NCBI GenBank assembly: GCA_026260175.1
Contig: JAKCWW010001075.1
Coordinates: 17,849-81,848, forward strand
Reading direction: 5' to 3'
Length of the DNA stretch: 64,000 nucleotides
DNA from: Reticulitermes lucifugus
Lineage: Eukaryota > Arthropoda > Insecta > Blattodea > Rhinotermitidae
Position numbers and translations under genes: made by a program. Under the pieces are notes generated by a model, which did not search any database, was not told the origin of the DNA, and saw only the letters and a program-made list of their open reading frames with translations. This document shows positions 1 to 9,978 of this stretch, in pieces. The first letter of the stretch is position 1, and every line of letters starts with the position of its first letter.

Positions 1-1631
1 AATTATATATTTAAAATATACTCACTCCTATTTTAAATCCTCAACCTCTAGTCTTTTCCTAAATCTAGTCTGCAGAGAATAAAACGACTATCCTAAATGT
101 ACAAGTAGAGAAAGCCCCAAAACTGTGAGAACCATTGGACTATTACATGCGATCCTCAGCATAAATAAGGAAGGAGTGAAGGCGTGGACCGGACTCATGT
201 GTCTTAGGATAAGGGCAAATGGCAGACTGTTATGAAAACGGAACTTAACCTTTGGGTTGCACAAAATTCATGAAACTTTTAACACGCTGAAGAGTAATTA
301 GCTTCTCTATAAAGATTGGGTTACATTAAACACATGAGTAATATTTTTCTTCTCTTAAAAAATATGGATTATTTTTACATTCTTGCCCCCAGGGTTTTAT
401 CCGTTATTAGGTCGATTTTAAACTCGTCGCTTAAATATAATTTTCTTATTTTTTCCCTCATTAAACATTTATGTTACTGCATTTGTAAGTTTTTAAATAG
501 CTGTTGATGCTGTAATTTGTTACAGGTATCTGAGAAATTAGTGACTTTAATTTTTTCATATTAGGCCACAGAATATTTCATTAGAAACCCCGAGGTTTGT
601 ATTTTGTTTATTGTTTATTTGTAGCTTTAAAATCCTTGAATATGATATTGGCATGCTGAATGTTCTACCAAGAATAGGCGGGAAACTATTAAACACATTC
701 TACACAGTTCATTTAGTACATATATCCAAATTCTTTCCTAAACTTTTATTACAGGCAATTAGAAAAGAAAATTTACTTGGCTGTAGTGTATGTAAAATAA
801 TCAGTTACATCAAATAATAAGACTGTTTTTACAGTACGTGTGTGAAATAAATGCAATTGTCTGATAGAGTGATGACGATAATGATGATGGTGATGATGTC
901 AAAATGTGCATAAAATAATTAACTTAATAATATAGATTTAAACTGGGTTTCTCGAAGATTGGTTTGTAGAGTTAACTGTAATATAGAGAAAACATGTACA
1001 TACAAATTTATTCTATTGGGAACGAGGAAAATTATTTTGAATTACGAAAGAGATAAAATAATTTAGCTCATGGAAGGAAGTAAAATTATTTTGTCTTAGA
1101 AATTATATACAAAGAAATACGATTAAGATGTTTTTAACCTGTCTTCGAGAGATCCCTTTTCAAACCTCGTTTCATATTCAGGCTATAATAACTAAAGTTT
1201 ATCCAGGTTTTCCCCAACAAGTCAAAGTAAAAATTCAATGGTGTAACGTAAATAAGCTACGATTCATTCATTCACAATTTTTCAATCTAAAATCCGAGCA
1301 TTAAAACAATTGAAGTCTATATAACCCGTAAAGTTAAAACGAATAATTAAATAAAATGACAGTCGCTCGTACGTCGTGTCCTTTTAAATGCCAAGAAGAC
1401 GCATCAGGACTAAGTTATTAACCTTTCACTTTGATATGAATTTCGGATAATAACTGAGCTGAAAAATAAGGAATATTGGCTCGTCATTTAGTTAAAATAA
1501 GGCCTCAATAAAGAAACGCATTGAAATATAGGCATAAACATTTCGAATACGAAGAACCTTGTAGGCACAGTGCCAAAAATACTGTCAGAGCTAAACATAA
1601 ATTCTAAGTACGTGTTGTGTTTCCATGGCAG
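1..1631. other. AT-rich non-coding flank, probably intron of the DIP-type gene
   Basis: This stretch precedes the first recognised DIP exon. I see only AT-rich sequence with short spurious ORFs and stop codons in all frames. The first half of Ig domain 2, which should precede the exon at 1632, is not here, so the stretch is best read as the end of an intron whose upstream exon lies outside the window. A pyrimidine/GT-rich tract just before the AG at 1630-1631 supports the acceptor. Confidence 0.5.
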
Positions 1632-1760
1632 CAACGAGTGTGGAAGGCCCTGTGTTCAACATCACCAGAGTGAACCGCCTGCATATGGGGGCGTACCTGT
1701 GCATTGCATCGAACGGCGTTCCTCCCACAGTCAGCAAGAGGATCATGCTCATTGTGCACT
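1632..1760 (+). CDS. DIP-type Ig cell-adhesion protein, exon: second half of Ig domain 2
   Basis: The exon encodes 43 codons reading EGPVFNITRVNRLHMGAYLC and then IASNGVPP..SKRIMLIVH. The MGAYLC segment is the usual G-x-Y-x-C signature around the second disulphide cysteine of an Ig domain. The NRxHMGAYLCIASNGVPP block is, from family knowledge, very characteristic of Dpr-interacting proteins, the neuronal cell-surface partners of Dpr proteins in synaptic specificity. The acceptor is GGCAG at 1627-1631 and the donor is GT at 1761 (GTACGT). Both ends are phase 1, and 129 bp keeps the frame. The last base T joins the next exon to make a Phe codon. A more general lachesin-like label is possible, but the residues fit DIP better. 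Confidence 0.9.
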
Positions 1761-3212
1761 GTACGTATCTCAACAAAAGACGCAATGTTTTGCTTAGTTC
1801 AGTAATGTGAACAGGCTCCAGGCCTTAAATTAACAAGCACCTAGGAAGGTAAACCATTATTAGAACTTACCTTACGTACTGTTTTTGTCTTACGAATATG
1901 AAGTACATTTACCTACATTTCATTTAAAAGCACATAATAATGTCGGATTTGGTGATATTTTCCTACAAAAATATTTTTGTGGAAAGTATTATATACATTC
2001 ATTTAATACATATTAATGGACCTGGTTCGCAATGCAATATGTACGAAGTCAACGTATGTGTAAGTATATATAAGGAGTAACATGGGATAATAGGTCATAG
2101 AATAAAGTGAAAAATATAATTTAAATTTTTTTTCTGCCACATGGCCCTTCATACATGATCATTTGTGGACAGAAAGACAGTTCTCACTTGTGCTTTTATA
2201 CATTTACTGACTTACTCATTTTTCACACATATTAATCAGCTCCACATTTCCTACTATGTTAAGAATAACATGTTACATGACACTATTATTAGCTACTTCA
2301 TTGAAGTCCAAGACCACACAGTCCATTCCCTTTTAATACACAATTTAATGTAATAATACCAACTGCATTTCGGTGTTTTAAATATACCCCTTACTTCAGA
2401 TGTTTTGCTACAGAGATGTGTGCTCTTCTTATCTCGACCATTCATGTCATGTGTTACAATAATGTAACCCTTTTGGTTTCATCATTCCAATAATATTTGG
2501 CAAGTGTGTAAATTATCAGTTTATATCAGCCTTCAAATATTTACCACATTTTAAAATTATTTCCTCTATGTTTTAGACGAATATTTATGTTGAATTTTTG
2601 TTATTGTAAAAGTCATAACTGGTAACAAGTGTTTATAAATGTCAGCACATGTGTTACAGCTCTGAATAGAAATACATTAAAGTTTTGGGGAAAAAAATTA
2701 GAGCTGAAAAGTAGGAAAAACTTACTCGTGTTGTACTTGAGAAAACTTTTATAATTAATAATTTCTACACATTTAAATCCTGTCCCTACGTTGGCCTCTA
2801 TACGCTTTTCTGTGGGAGTTGTATTTGTTGCCTTACCCAGGGAAAGAAAATGATCGATGCCTGAAAAATGTTTAAAATTAAATACTAGGACATAGTGGAA
2901 AAAAGTGACAAATATTTTCAAAGAAATGCACAGCAATAAATTTTATTTTAATTTATTTGACCTAGTTTTAAAATTAATCAAATTAACTTCCAGTTTCAGC
3001 TTAATAATAAGTATAACGTTTCTTATTTTAAGTAGTATAACTGCTTATTAAAAGTAAAAAATGTTGATCTTCCATTTACACTGGAAACATTTTAATAAAT
3101 GATTAGTAACATTACTGAGGGCCAAATGTTTAACATATCATTAACAATTATCCTCAATAAAGGGAATTCTTTATATGTTAATTAAAGGCTTAAAATATAT
3201 CTTGCTTAACAG
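1761..3212 (+). other. DIP intron, about 1.45 kb
   Basis: This intron lies between the Ig2 and Ig3 exons, with a GTACGT donor and a TTAACAG acceptor. It contains AT-rich sequence and a 107-residue minus-strand ORF (2613-2936) that is low in complexity, Phe/Asn-rich and probably spurious. I recognise no other feature. Confidence 0.7.
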
Positions 3213-3350
3213 TTCCTCCGATGATATGGATCCAGAACCAATTAGTCGGAGCACATGAAGGTCAGCAGATGACCCTTGAATGTAATTCAGAAGCTTATCC
3301 TAAGTCCATAAACTACTGGACAAGAGAGAAGGGAGAAATAATCGCACAAG
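3213..3350 (+). CDS. DIP-type Ig cell-adhesion protein, exon: first half of Ig domain 3
   Basis: The 46 codons begin PPMIWIQNQLVGAHEGQQ, then TLECNSEAYPKSINYWTR, and end GEIIAQ. The Cys of LEC and the Trp of NYW are the first disulphide cysteine and the core tryptophan of an Ig domain. The FPPMIWIQNQLVGA start is, from memory of the family, closest to the Drosophila DIP-theta/eta/iota group. The acceptor AG is at 3211-3212 and the donor is GTGAGT at 3351. Phases are 1 in and 1 out. The split codons restore Phe at the front and Gly at the back. Confidence 0.92.
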
Positions 3351-3447
3351 GTGAGTAAAGCCAAATTATTTATTAATTTACAAACTAGAACTTTGTTGGA
3401 GTGTTTTATATACTCATATTTGATCAGAACTGAGGTCTACAGGGCCG

Positions 3448-3591
3448 CCTTCAGTTTCACTTAACGTATCACCTTCAATTTCACCAAACTTGCTACCTTC
3501 CTGTCCAACTAACGTATTATATTTAAACTCGTCTGACGTATCACCTTCTGTTTTACCTAACTTATCGCCTTCAATTTCGTATAACGTACCA
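3448..3591. repeat. 24-bp minisatellite, six imperfect units
   Basis: Six units of exactly 24 bp start at 3448, 3472, 3496, 3520, 3544 and 3568, most beginning CCTTC and ending near TAACGTATCA. Unit 4 is the most diverged. Because 24 is a multiple of three, the minus strand stays open from 3602 to 3414 as an 8-residue repeat (GDTLSETE, GSKFGEIE, GDKLGKTE and similar). The array sits about 100 bp inside the intron after the first Ig3 exon. Confidence 0.85.
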
Positions 3592-4784
3592 TGTGCCTTC
3601 ATTTACGAGCATTAAAGCAAGGTGTGATCTTCCCCTTCAAGTTCATTACTTACTGCATGTGCTTTGCTTCCTTTAAATTTCAATTATTTGCATCTTGTCC
3701 ACACACGTAGTGTTTCTGTATTGGAGAATAAGTGTGTTTACTGTAAGGAAAAACCAAATTGTAGGTTTTATATTATTTGAATGAACTGCTTATCTTAAAG
3801 GAATATTTTAGCTTCGTGTATTTATTCATTTTTTGCAAAATAAAATGAAGGGATATTTGTTTTTAATTTAACGGCACCTTTTCACAAAATAGTATTGACA
3901 TTAAATATCTTTTGTCCTTTTCACACATCATAAAATTATGTGATCCCTAATTTGGTAATTAATCCTATTACTTCATCTCATTAATATGTTGATATTCTGT
4001 CGTGAAAGGATGTTCCACAACTTATATTTTATTTTAATTTTAAGTGCACCAGTAGGTAACTTAATGCATTTAACGTTTATATAATTTGGATTGTTGCACT
4101 GTTTCAACATTTTTTATATTCTGGCAGGTGTAATTATCAAAGTTTGATAGCATATTTATTAAAAAATATTTTATTAAGTACTGTAATTCTCAACTCAATA
4201 ATTGTAATTAAAGTTTATTTTATAACACAACTTTTAAAAATGTATCATTACGAACCAAATGCTGTGCCTTCGTCACGCACCTTGCACTGCTTAGTGTAAG
4301 AATATCGTCTACAAATTACCCACCGTGTTTTTTTCATCATTTTGGACGTGCTTAGGCATATGAAACATTCAACTTTAGCCCATGCAATCTTAATTTGAGA
4401 AAAGTCATATTTGAGGACAAGTATGGGTTCGGAATGTTCAGGCAATTGTTTGTGAGTGTTGGTTGGCAGCCCTCATCTAGTATATGACTTTACTGTCCTA
4501 CTAGCATTTGGTATTTACACATATTGGCTTTATTTAGAATGCGGATATCATAGGTTAGAAGTTTTTTCGCATGAAAGCTTTCTGAAAATAAAACAACTGC
4601 CATAGCCACCTGTTTTGTTTTCAAACAACATGTCAGAACCCATCAAATCCAGGTAAATGTCAAACTGTTTTCAGCAAGCCAATCTGAACTGTTAGAGCTG
4701 AGTTGTTCTTTTTTAACTGTAAATTTCATTACTGTTATTCCATAAAGACAGGAATGTACACAACTGTAACTTCACATGCCGATT

Positions 4785-4935
4785 TAATCGTGTGACACAA
4801 CATCTCTCGTGCTGAGAGGAAAACGCATGCTGAGGATATTCGTGTATATTTGGAGCTGAAAAATATTTAGATATAAGTGGGAGCAAGCAAGAAGAGTCTG
4901 GAATATATTGCGTCAAGAGGAGCTTCATGATTTTC
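4785..4935 (+). mobile_element. degraded LINE (non-LTR) ORF2 C-terminal fragment
   Basis: Read on the + strand with frame breaks, this stretch gives LRIFVY, KIFRYKW and EELHDF in order. These match position for position the better-preserved LINE tail at 23585-24070 (LRVFENRVLRKIFRSKW, then EELRSF). The order and spacing are the support. The copy has stops and shifts and ends close to the palindrome at 5035. It is a dead remnant. Confidence 0.6.
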
Positions 4936-5034
4936 TCTTGTGCCGTTCGCCAGACTTTATTAGGTTAACAAAATCAAAAAGGGTTAAAAGGGCGGGGAAT
5001 GTGACACGTGAAGGACAGAACAGACGTGCATAGA

Positions 5035-5155
5035 AAGAGAGGGAGAACTTGGAAACTCTAGGCGTAGATGAGATGATAATATTAAAGTTGATCCTAAGGG
5101 AACCAACTTTAATATTATCATCTCATCCACGCCTACGGTTTCCAAGTTCTCTCTT
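5035..5155. repeat. snapback inverted repeat, arms about 52-56 bp
   Basis: The left arm (5035-5090) and right arm (5104-5155) are close reverse complements (for example TGATAATATTAAAGTTG against CAACTTTAATATTATCA), with a loop of about 13 bp. There are a few mismatches in the outer part. Neither arm holds a CTGANGA/GAAA pair, unlike some other hairpins here. It could be a tip of a foldback transposon or a head-to-head duplication. Confidence 0.85.
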
Positions 5156-6708
5156 GAATTGGGCGCTGGATTCATCTGTGATGCGGAGAAGAACCAGGCT
5201 CCTGTGATCACCGCAATGATCTTAGTAGTTCCATAAAATGCCAGGAAATTCTAGACTTTGTAAGGATGTAAAAACGTGAGAAGAAGGACTCTCTTTGTGT
5301 GTTTTTACAGTAATTTAACATGCGGAGAAATGATATAGTTTCTGTATTAGAGGTGTGGGTATAGACAGAATGTGTACCTAAAATTGGAACCTGCTCGTAG
5401 AGTCAACAAACTCGCTCCAATATCTGGACTGCTCACCGTAGAGAGAACGACAGTTGTTGCATAGCGACCGATGACTTCGCACATTCTGCGATGATCAGTC
5501 TAGCGTATTGCCGTGTTACAAAGCTCTCTGTACATATAATTATATGTGATTAAATAAGCCCACGTGCTCACACAATGAATTACAGTAAACAACTTAATTT
5601 TATTTATATTCGCATTTAGTATGTATTTGGAGAAGTTGTAACAGTTGTAGTGCCGTAAAATATAAAGCTAATTATATAGAACTAAAGAAGAAATTATATA
5701 TGAACACAAAAATAGCGTTGTGGTACAATATATACGCGAAATGATTCTCTTTTTTAACTTTTGTTATTTTTATATGCGAAATAAAGTTCATATAGGCTGG
5801 AAGAGAGCTTACTTTATCGAAGATATAAAGTGTCTGCGGGGAACACTTTGCTTACTGGATTTACATGACTCACTCGCTCCACCATCAATTTTAGATCATT
5901 GGAGTTATAGACAGCTGTTTGAAGCCTTGTGACAAGAGCACTGGTTACAGCCCAGCTCAGTTTGTACCACACTTGGCCAACTTTCAGTAGGAAAGTACTA
6001 AGATTCACATTGTGTCGGGTCCCTGTTCCTGCTTCAGAAGAAAACTGGCAACAAAGAGTAACACTTTTTTTCACTTCAGAATCCCTTTTATTCCTTATTT
6101 GTTTCCTTGCTTCCTATTCTTTTCTTCTTTAGTTATTCGTTATTTTACTTATTTTGTGTTGCTTTCTTTCCACATTTATTTATAACTTCTTTATTATTTG
6201 TTTGTTATTTTTTATTTTTCTTCTTTTAAGTCAAAATTATCTGAAGATGGAAGTAAGGCGAAATTAAGAAATGTCGTATCGGTCCATATTAAGAAACTTC
6301 AGATACAAGATAATTGCAACATACTCCTTAATGTTGCATGCAAGTGTCCTTAAGTACGGTAAGTGTGCTTGCAGTCACAGAGGAGGCAGAGGCAGAGCTA
6401 GGGAAAGAAGTTTAAATAAATAGGGTAGCGCCTAGCTTGGATGATATTTTCATAATTTTATTCTCTTAATGCACGTTACAGCGATGTTTACCTAAGTGTT
6501 TCAACGTAATGAGATGGAGGAAGGAAAGAGGAGTAGAATGACTGAAGAATACGAAAATAAAATAAATGAAAAAGAATATGGGAAAGTGATGGAAGGAATT
6601 AAAGGTATGAAGGATTATGTGTACCTAATGAAAAAATACTTTGTTTAAAATCTACGGGCAAAACACAAGCATTATTTTCTCTCTTGCAGCTGTAATTGAA
6701 TTGCATTA

Positions 6709-7003
6709 CTTTTTGTTGGAGAAGGGTCCCACAGCAGAAGCTTCGGACGAACTGCAGCCTTAAGGCTTATTATGCAACCTTTGTGATGAAGATGAAGCGA
6801 AAGATGATCAGTTTTTTTCATTTTTTCCAAGTAATGGAGCACTGGTGGAATGAAATTGACAGGGGAAAACCGAAGTACTCGGGGAAAAAACCTGTCCCAG
6901 TGGCACTTTGTCCAACACAAATCCCACATGGAGTGACCCGGAATTGAACCCGTACCTCCGCGGTGGGAGGCCGGCGACTAACTATCTGAGTCATGGCAGG
7001 GCC
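6709..7003 (-). mobile_element. tRNA-derived SINE, family B (minus strand)
   Basis: On the minus strand the element starts near 7003 with a tRNA-like head: a box A-like TGACTCAGATAG and a box B-like GGGTTCAATTCCGGG. It continues through a body with TGTGGGATTTGT, AAAGTGCCACTGGGACAGG and CACCAGTGCTCCATTACTTGG, and ends near the conserved CAGAAGCTTC. The same body occurs on the + strand at 42711-42986 and 44530-44772, so it is a dispersed family. The apparent ORFs in both directions here are by-products of the repeat. Confidence 0.85.
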
Positions 7004-7693
7004 AATTTCATTACTTTGTAATTGATATTAGATCAGAAATTAAGCACGGTTAGTTTCCTTTCAAGTATAGAAGAAAAAAGTATTCATTGGAGTCGACAAA
7101 TTATTCGCTTCTTAATTGATTGACGCCTAAAGGAGGAGAAGGAAGAAAGAAGTTTGAGGGTGGAGGTAGTAAGGGACTCTAGGTTTATTACGAGGGAACA
7201 GCAAATATAAAGAAAGGAATCAAATGAAACTAAATTAAACCACGGTGCTAATAATGTGAAATTTATAAAGAAAGGAAGTTTCCCAGGTAGGGTCCACTCG
7301 TCCTACTTGTAAAGGCAAGTTTGTGGCAAAGTAGAATTCCGGGAGAGGGTGGGGAGGTAAATATGGTGCTAAGTGAATAATTGGGGGTATGCAGCAGAGA
7401 AAATAAGCTTAACAAGTACTGTATTTGAGATAAATTGTAATAATTTGTATTACAATGGTAAAAATGGGCAGAATTTTAACGTCAATACGAGGATTACTGC
7501 TTAAGAAATATACAGTGAAATGTGCAAATTGATTACCAGCTCAACATTTCGTATGGGACAGAAGAAAATACGGATAATGCTTGGTTAAATTGGCCGATCA
7601 CAGTAACTTTCAGAAGCTTACTATACCAGCCAGCGGTTCGGAACTGATATTGAGAAATTTTACGTTGTGTTCACCTTACGTTTTGATAACATT

Positions 7694-7860
7694 CAACAAT
7701 TAAACCAACAAATGCACTCCATTTCTTAAGCATATCCATTAAACCTACATATGTTTCGGCTGCAATATAACCCCTGATGATGGCTCTATTGCAGCCGAAA
7801 CATATGTAGGTTTAATGGACATACGTAAGAAATAAAGTGCATTTGTTGGTTTAATTGTTG
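7694..7860. repeat. perfect-arm snapback repeat with a hammerhead-like core
   Basis: Two 74-bp arms (7694-7767 and 7787-7860) are almost exact reverse complements around a 19-bp loop. On the + strand CTGATGA (7774-7780) is followed by GGCT-CTATTGC-AGCC, which can form a 4-bp stem, and then GAAA (7797-7800) and CATATGTA. This is the order of a hammerhead ribozyme core (CUGANGA, stem II, GAAA, short stem III, cleavage-site UA). Short flanking pairing (AACCC with GGTTT, one mismatch) gives only weak support for stem I. Duplicated flanks (GATATTGAGAA..) lie at about 7648 and 7864-7928. Confidence 0.8.
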
Positions 7861-8169
7861 AGCGATATTGAGAAGTTCTATTTTACGTTGTGTTCACCGT
7901 GGTTTAATTGTTGAGCGATATTGAGAAGCTTAAATTCTGTCCAAAATGTATTAGAAATTTACTACCTACCTGACAGAAAGTAAAATGAATACACATTATA
8001 GAAAGCAAAATTCTTAATATTACATAGGGAAAAAATTGCTGTGTATTTTGAGAAATATACGAAAAAATTAATGCAAGCTGTGGGAGAACTGAACAACTTT
8101 TTAATGTGAAATCACGTAGTAGATATACGTAATAACCACTGTGTCGTATAGTTGTGAGAAAGAACAATT

Positions 8170-8650
8170 AGGTGTGCAAAATTAAAACACTTACCTTTAA
8201 AAATGATTGTTATGGAATTTGGAATACAAGTTTTACCTTTCTTAAAAGCAAAATTGTTTAACTCGTTCCCTTTCTGCTGTGTTTTAAAGTGCTTCTCTAG
8301 CTTGGTCCCGTAAGAGCCAGGCTGACAGGCGGAGAACAGGCGATAGGATAATGGAGAGTTACGACGTACAACTTCACCTGTTAGACAGGTGCTACATTGC
8401 GTGTTGCTGACATGACCGATAAATATTTTTAACATGTCAGTTGTCTGCTCTTCCGAGGACAAAGTGATTGATTGAATTTATAAAACGGCACATTATGCTC
8501 TATTCCTTCTTTACTTTCTTCCTCACACCTTTCAAAGAGAAGATGTACATTTCCTGAATAATCTGTTCTACCGTTTTTCTTCAGAAATTTTTTGCCATTT
8601 TGTGGGTCAGAGGTTGTATCGAATTTAATTCCGAACCCCCCTAATACCAA
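8170..8650 (-). other. possible minus-strand coding remnant or exon, unassigned
   Basis: Two overlapping minus-strand frames look more protein-like than their surroundings. One (8650 to 8429) reads FDTTSDPQNGKKFLKKNG. The other (8462 inward) reads MSSEEQTTDMLKIF, then TCLTGEVVRRNS and SACQPGSYGTKLEKHF, and reaches GTAAGT on the minus strand just after ITIIFK, where a splice donor would fit. I do not recognise a family. It may be a broken transposon gene, a nested gene's exon or chance. Confidence 0.25.
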
Positions 8651-8764
8651 AGGCTAAATATTCAGAAAGGAGTATGAATTCTTAGCAAACTGTGTCACGT
8701 AGCAGGTACTTATGTAATTATGTAATATAAACCTGAAGTTTCAAGCCTTTTAGGATGTTACGCT

Positions 8765-8990
8765 GTGTCGAATCTTAAAGACTTACCGACGTTTCGGAGG
8801 ATCGTACTGTCCTTTTGGCCAGGATTAAACAGTCATAGGTGCTTGAACCTGAAGGCCAAGGCACTACGCTCGTCTGAAATGCCGGTAGCTGTTTAGCAGT
8901 CCACACGACGTAACATCCCAGAAGACTTCAATCTGCAATAACATCGCTGTGAAAACCTCAAAGTTCGCATGCTGTGGCTTATCAGTATTT
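8765..8990 (+). repeat. interspersed repeat fragment of probable transposon origin
   Basis: This block is less AT-rich than its flanks and conceptually reads NIPEDFNLQ then HRCENLKV on the + strand. From memory this pattern is common in annotation artefacts made from a widespread invertebrate repeat. It also has GACGTTTCGG near its start, the reverse of the GCCGAAAC block in the snapback repeats. No intact frame is present. Confidence 0.4.
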
Positions 8991-9930
8991 CGCCTCTGTT
9001 GATTTTAAACATTTGTAATTTTATTTATTCCTTATTTTATTTATTCATTAATTCATTTATTTTTTTGGTTTTCAGTGTATTCACCCACGAGTTTTCCCTT
9101 CACTATTTCATTCATTTGTGCATGGACAAAGTAGCCGACCAAGCAAAATTCTATTCCTGAGCTGTTTAATTTCCGTTTGTAATTTCGCCACGTACAACTT
9201 TTTGAGAATTCTCATCCATTCTTACAAATTATTAAACAGTTTTTACTAATCTACTGTGTTGCCTACATTTAGTGTATTATTAGCCTGGGTCGTCGGAAGG
9301 AAGACTTAGAAGTCGTAACGTGATTCCTAGCGGAGGGAGGGACTTTTCTTTCCATTGGGCAAGAGGAAATTGTTTCTTAGGGTAAAGCGGTCGGGTCGTA
9401 AATCTGACCACTTATTTTCATGTAGTTCTATTGTTAATAACTCGTGGAGCTAAACCGAAACTACACCAAATGAATTCGGTTAGTGGAACTTAATTAGAAA
9501 TCACGGACAAAATTATATTTTACGGGACGCAGACTTAGAAGAAAGGTCAGGATTAAACTCCAAATTCGGACAGATATGTAGTTGCCTAATTCGTAAAGAA
9601 ATGGAGTACGCCTATTTTATTTTACCCTTCTGCAATGTGTGTCATTTTCTTGCTCATAACTAAGTCTGGTCATTTGGCTTTTTAAGGCCGTCCCGGTGTT
9701 TCGTCTTTTTTTATAACACGACAGTTCGATACATGTTTTCCTGTTCCTCTTTATTGTGTTCTGAAGAGACCCGTATATGTACCCTACCCATTAAGTGCGT
9801 AATAAAACCTATTAGCTGATATCTGTATAATTATATATGATATAACTTTATGTGGAATAAGTTTTTAAAACTCCTTTAAACTTGGCAAGTTATTTTCTAA
9901 GGGAAGTTTTACTTTTGCAGTGCGAGTAAG

Positions 9931-9978
9931 ACCACGAAACCCGATCACTAAGTTAAGTAGAGTACTGACGTGGTAGGA
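9931..9978 (+). pseudogene. 5S rRNA-like fragment (5S pseudogene or SINE3-type head)
   Basis: CCGATCAC at 9941-9948 is followed within two bases by AGTTAAGTAG and then by ACGTGGTAG. This matches in order the middle of animal 5S rRNA (CCGATCACCGAAGTTAAGCAG then GCGCGGTTAG), including the internal box A region. About three quarters of the roughly 45 positions agree by eye. The 5' third of 5S and its 3' end are not recognisable. It is not a functional 5S gene. Confidence 0.6.

Noticed and set aside
2613-2936. Minus-strand 107-codon ORF
   Set aside because: It is rich in Phe, Asn and Lys as expected for AT-rich chance frames, with no recognisable motif and no splice context.
6240-6290. CTGAAGATGG..GCGAAATT as another hammerhead-like core
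   Set aside because: No stem II of more than two pairs can be formed between CTGAAGA and GAAA.
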